Shown: positions 60,967-64,000 of the stretch, one piece after another
Layout of the letters: each line of letters opens with the position of its first letter
How positions within the stretch are numbered: position 1 is the stretch's first letter
DNA from: Halopseudomonas bauzanensis
Lineage (GTDB): Bacteria > Pseudomonadota > Gammaproteobacteria > Pseudomonadales > Pseudomonadaceae
Direction of reading: 5' to 3'
DNA: 64,000 bases
NCBI RefSeq assembly: GCF_900114735.1
Contig: NZ_FOUA01000002.1
Location: 310,001-374,000, forward strand
Program-made: the position numbers and the translations under genes
The notes under the pieces: generated by a model
What the model saw: only the letters and a program-made list of their open reading frames with translations
Database searches by the model: none
What the model was told of the DNA's origin: nothing

Positions 60967-61014
60967 GGCCAGCAATCCGGAGGCAGAGATTCTTGATGGC
61001 TCCGGATTGCGGCC
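60967..61014. terminator. Stem-loop between TRAP permease and tetR
   Basis: GCAATCCGGAG (60972-60982) and CTCCGGATTGC (61000-61010) are perfect inverse arms, with outer GGCC pairs, around a 17-base loop. The two genes converge on it, so it fits a bidirectional terminator. Confidence 0.75.
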
Positions 61015-61049
61015 AGCTTACGCTGGCTGAACCGGTAGGAGGGGCTTGG

Positions 61050-61724
61050 CTAGCGCTGGTGTTCGGAGAGTTTTTCGATCATGGCAGTGACACCTGCCGC
61101 AATCGTGTCAACGATGACGTCGTCGTCAATGTCCTGATGCAACCAGTCACGCAGGGGACCGAAGCCGGCAAGGTACATGATCAGGTTGGCAATGATATCC
61201 GCTCTTGGGTCATTCTCCGCTAGATCCGCTCGTTCCCGCAGCTCCATCGCCATTTCCTGAATCACGAGTTGGTCACGGGCGCGCATGGCAGCGCGGTCGT
61301 CCTTCTGCAAATGAGGAACCGCACGGTAAGCGAGTATCGTACCCTTGCGTTTTGTCGTCCAGGATTCACGCAGATACAGGCGCAGGCAGTCCTCCAGCGA
61401 GGCCTCGGGGTCCTGTTTCAGTAGTTCATGCAGATTGGGCACCCCGGACCGAAACCAGAGCTTGTTCAGTAGGCGCCGAAGGATGTCGTTCTTGTTGGCG
61501 ATGTAGTCATAGATGCTCGCCTGGTTGACGCCCGAGAGCGCGCAAATATCACGGATCGTTGTTGAGGCAAATCCCTTCTGCAAAAAGAGTTCAAGCGCCG
61601 CGTCGCATATCTGGTCCCGACGTTGTTCGGCAAGGGATGAGTCCTGAATACCTACGAGTCTGGCTTCGAACAGCGGATCCGGAGCATGTTCCGCCGACCC
61701 CGAACTGTTTTTATTATCGGACAT
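61050..61724 (-). CDS. TetR-family transcriptional regulator
   Basis: The 224-residue repressor has the N-terminal HTH AALELFLQKGFASTTIRDICALSGVNQASIYDYIANKNDIL and a helical ligand-binding domain. An upstream acidic N-terminal tail of about 25 residues precedes the HTH. It probably controls the acyl-CoA module: a matching palindrome lies 25 bases before its own start and another before the TRAP binding-protein gene. The inducer could be the imported acid or its CoA ester. Start ATG 61724. Confidence 0.9.
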   Translation of the reverse strand: MSDNKNSSGSAEHAPDPLFEARLVGIQDSSLAEQRRDQICDAALELFLQKGFASTTIRDICALSGVNQASIYDYIANKNDILRRLLNKLWFRSGVPNLHELLKQDPEASLEDCLRLYLRESWTTKRKGTILAYRAVPHLQKDDRAAMRARDQLVIQEMAMELRERADLAENDPRADIIANLIMYLAGFGPLRDWLHQDIDDDVIVDTIAAGVTAMIEKLSEHQR

Positions 61725-61748
61725 TATTTAATCCATTACGGAAAGGTT

Positions 61749-61762
61749 CTGATATGTATCAG
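61749..61762 (-). promoter_or_regulatory. Palindromic operator before tetR
   Basis: CTGATA-TG-TATCAG is a perfect dyad 25 bases upstream of the regulator start. It shares its form with the site at 57663-57676. Confidence 0.65.
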
Positions 61763-61785
61763 TATTGCGCTGCAGCGGTGGGGGA

Positions 61786-61821
61786 CTGACAGGCAATAAT
61801 GACAATCCTGATGCCTGTCAG
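61786..61821. repeat. Ten-base inverted repeat between tetR and SDR gene
   Basis: CTGACAGGCA (61786-61795) and TGCCTGTCAG (61812-61821) are exact inverse arms around 16 bases. The outer CTGACA/TGTCAG resembles the two operators nearby, but at wider spacing. It could be a transcript-end stem-loop for the SDR gene or a looser regulator site. Confidence 0.6.
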
Positions 61822-61934
61822 TTTATCCGTCATGTTGGGCATGTGCCAGCGACGTTCGGCACAGACTTTGCCAACAACTTTGGAGAAATGGCCGATAATG
61901 CCGCGCTACCCGTTTTTGACGGGCGCGCTGTCCG

Positions 61935-62708
61935 TTAGTCTTTCGACGGAGCGTAACGGCGGTTGAGTTTACGCATTCCGCCAATCCAGCGGTCGTAGTT
62001 CTCCACCTTGTTACGCATGTAACCAAGTACCTCTGGGTGGGGCAGGATCAGGAAGGTTTCTTCTTCGATTGCCTTGAGGCAGGCTTCTGCCACCGGTTCA
62101 GGCTCGAGCAGGCCGTCGATGCTGGCAACGCTGTCTTCTTTACCTTGGGTCATTGCGGTTCGCACAGCCTGGGGGCATAGCACAGAGACCTTGATCCCAT
62201 CGTCACCATAGGTGAGCGCCAGCCATTCGGCAAAACCAACCGCGGCATGCTTGGTTACTGCGTAGGGAGCGGAGCCGACCTGCGAAAGCAGGCCCGCGGC
62301 GGAAGCCGTATTGAGCAAATAACCGCCGCCGCGTGCTTTCATGCGGGGCGCGAGATGTCGTGCGGCATAGATATGGGACATGACGTTGATGTCCCAAATA
62401 CGCTGCCAATCATCGTCGGGAACTTCCGGACCGCCCCGCAGCAGAATGCCCGCGTTGGAGCAGAACAGGTCGATAGGACCTTCCTGCGTCTCGACGTCAT
62501 CAATCAGTGCCTTTATCTCCTGCTCGGAGGCGACGTTGACCTGCCGGGCTATGCCGTCAACGGCTTCGGCGGTAGCGGCTGCCCCCGCACCATCAATATC
62601 TGCACAAATGATGCGCTTGGCTCCGGCCTCGTGGAAACGCAGAGCTAGGGCCCGGCCAATACCACCAGCCGCGCCGGTAACGACGACAATACGACCTCTT
62701 ATATCCAT
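61935..62708 (-). CDS. Short-chain dehydrogenase/reductase
   Basis: The 257-residue classical SDR has the cofactor motif VTGAAGGIGRALAL, NAG in LFCSNAGILLRGG, the active-site Ser region LLNTASAAGLLSQVGS, and the Y-x3-K pair in APYAVTKHAAVG. Asp in ADIDG suggests NAD(H) preference. It probably oxidises a hydroxyacyl or alcohol intermediate of the pathway served by the neighbouring ligase and dehydrogenase. Start ATG 62708. It runs with the acyl-CoA dehydrogenase gene upstream, 137 bases apart. Confidence 0.92.
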   Translation of the reverse strand: MDIRGRIVVVTGAAGGIGRALALRFHEAGAKRIICADIDGAGAAATAEAVDGIARQVNVASEQEIKALIDDVETQEGPIDLFCSNAGILLRGGPEVPDDDWQRIWDINVMSHIYAARHLAPRMKARGGGYLLNTASAAGLLSQVGSAPYAVTKHAAVGFAEWLALTYGDDGIKVSVLCPQAVRTAMTQGKEDSVASIDGLLEPEPVAEACLKAIEEETFLILPHPEVLGYMRNKVENYDRWIGGMRKLNRRYAPSKD

Positions 62709-62845
62709 GGTTGATAATCCTGTTATTTGATTTGTTTGTCGAAATGGATTGGCCGCTGAAGCGAGCCTTGCCCGCCTGTCCGGCGTGCTCGCAACAGGCG
62801 GTGGGCTATCTGGCTGATCGGCGGCCGCTCCGATTCTTCTCGGAA

Positions 62846-64000
62846 TTAACCGAGATTTTCGACGCGTTTCACCTCAGCCCGTGCAACAACATTATGATGC
62901 ACCTCGTCTGGTCCATCGGCCAGCCGCAGGGTGCGCTGCTTCATATACATTTCGGTCAGTGGTGACCACTGGCTAACGCCTGTTGCGCCGTGAATCTGAA
63001 TGGCCTCGTCGATGATCTTGCAGCATTTCTCCGGGACCATCGCCTTGGCCATGGAGACCCAGATACGGGCTTCTTTGTTGCCCAGCACATCCATGGCTTT
63101 TGCTGCCTTCAGGACCATAAGGCGCATCGCCTCGATCTCGATTCTGGCCCGGGAAACGGTCTCCATGTTCTTGCCGAGATCGATAATGCGTTTGCCGAAA
63201 GCCTCGCGAGAAATACCGCGCTCCAGAGTCAGATCCAGCGCCTTTTCGGCGGCACCGATGGAGCGCATGCAGTGGTGGATGCGACCTGGCCCCAGGCGGA
63301 CCTGAGATATCTCGAAACCCCGGCCCTCACCCCACAGGATGTTCTCTTTGGGCACCCTGACATTGTCTAGTTTGATGTGCATATGGCCGTGGGGTGCGTC
63401 GTCATGGCCGAACACGTTCATGGGCCCCAGTATCTGGACGCCGGGGGTATCCATGGGCACCAGGATCTGCGACTGTTGCCGGAACGCCTCTGCGTCTGGG
63501 CTGGTCTTGACCATGCAGATCATTATCTTGCAGCGCGGATCGCCTGCCCCGGAAATATAGTACTTGTCGCCATTGATGACCCACTCATCGCCCTCTAATA
63601 CAGCGGTGGTGCCAATATTGCGCGCATCGGACGATGCTACATCCGGCTCGGTCATCGCAAAGCAGGAACGAATCTCGCCAGCCAGTAGCGGCTTCAGCCA
63701 TTTTTCCTTTTGCTCCGGGGTCCCGACCCGCTCCAGGACTTCCATATTGCCGGTATCGGGCGCAGAGCAGTTCAGCGTCTGGGAAGCCAGAGGGTTCTTA
63801 CCCAGCTCGAATGCGATATAGGCATAGTCGAGGTTGGATAGCCCTTCACCGGTTTCCGCATTGGGCAGAAAGAAATTCCAGAGCCCGGCGGCCTTTGCCT
63901 TGGCCTTGGCACCTTCGATCAACTCCAACTGTCCCGGCACATAACTGAAACGATCTGCCCGACCTTCGCCCAGCCGATCGTATTCTTCCAGTATCGGATC
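62846..64000 (-). CDS. Acyl-CoA dehydrogenase (cut by window edge)
   Basis: The visible 384 residues run off the right edge without a start. They contain the FAD-binding FAMTEPDVASSDARNIGTTA, the DGDEWVINGDKYYISGAGDP-type segment, GPGRIHHCMRSIGAAEKAL and the C-terminal QIHGATGVSQWSPLTEMYMKQRTLRLADGPDEVHHNVVARAE. They match acyl-CoA dehydrogenases of the ACAD10/11-like group. It oxidises an acyl-CoA to the enoyl-CoA in the module that includes the ligase and SDR genes. The N-terminus lies outside the window. Confidence 0.92.
   Translation of the reverse strand, partial: DPILEEYDRLGEGRADRFSYVPGQLELIEGAKAKAKAAGLWNFFLPNAETGEGLSNLDYAYIAFELGKNPLASQTLNCSAPDTGNMEVLERVGTPEQKEKWLKPLLAGEIRSCFAMTEPDVASSDARNIGTTAVLEGDEWVINGDKYYISGAGDPRCKIMICMVKTSPDAEAFRQQSQILVPMDTPGVQILGPMNVFGHDDAPHGHMHIKLDNVRVPKENILWGEGRGFEISQVRLGPGRIHHCMRSIGAAEKALDLTLERGISREAFGKRIIDLGKNMETVSRARIEIEAMRLMVLKAAKAMDVLGNKEARIWVSMAKAMVPEKCCKIIDEAIQIHGATGVSQWSPLTEMYMKQRTLRLADGPDEVHHNVVARAEVKRVENLG

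Noticed and set aside
61880-61950. Stem with CGCGC arms after the SDR gene
   Set aside because: Imperfect arms and no T-run; not clear enough to call a terminator.

Overview
The window is a bacterial chromosome segment from a gamma-proteobacterium of the Pseudomonadaceae. The strongest sign is the block at 28.8-54.2 kb (pstSCAB-phoU, phoBR, ubiA-ubiC, rubredoxin, HU, recG-oxyR, ridA, spoT, rpoZ, gmk), whose content and order follow the Pseudomonas core genome. A Halopseudomonas-type lineage is my guess from protein wording only. I saw no tRNA, rRNA or CRISPR array.

Layout. (1) 1-342: start of nadE, cut by the left edge. (2) 0.4-12.6 kb: restriction/defence island. It holds a type I R-M system (hsdM-hsdS, then hsdR after an inserted DUF6933-like gene and a HigA-type regulator), a membrane-anchored Mrr-like nuclease with a zinc ribbon, an unassigned 454-residue protein with a PD-(D/E)XK-like motif, an unassigned polytopic membrane protein and an HNH endonuclease. 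(3) 12.7-23.5 kb: metal-resistance island. A copper cassette (two small secreted proteins, TolC-like lipoprotein, multicopper oxidase, cupredoxin, CusF-like protein) is followed by divergent chrB/chrA flanked by two diverged copies of a DedA-family gene end. Then comes a nickel/cobalt module with an RcnA-like exporter, a CsoR/RcnR-family sensor carrying an InrS-like ligand set and a palindromic operator, and an operon with a HupE/UreJ protein. IS66 debris follows. (4) 24-28.8 kb: GST, MFS transporter, entericidin-like lipoprotein, nitronate monooxygenase-like enzyme with a hot-dog-like partner, and a YciA thioesterase.

(5) 28.8-36.2 kb: the Pho regulon transporter operon, with tandem Pho boxes before pstS and another before pstC. 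(6) 36.3-37.9 kb: an isolated type VI secretion cassette (PAAR protein, Tae4 amidase, Tai4 immunity protein). (7) 38-54.3 kb: cytochrome c, iron-type alcohol dehydrogenase, a response regulator, phoBR with its own Pho boxes, ubiquinone entry genes, and housekeeping/stress genes. (8) 54.3-64 kb: MFS transporter, a truncated SMR transporter gene that marks a rearrangement breakpoint, then a probable carboxylic-acid uptake and activation module: acyl-CoA ligase, TAXI-type TRAP transporter, TetR regulator, SDR and acyl-CoA dehydrogenase (cut by the right edge).

How it works together. PhoB boxes at pstS, pstC and phoB tie the transporter to its own sensor pair through PhoU. A shared CTGAYA-N2-TRTCAG palindrome before both the TRAP binding-protein gene and the tetR gene suggests one local regulon. 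The least described parts are the nuclease/membrane genes at 8.3-12.5 kb and the nickel-sensor/HupE module.
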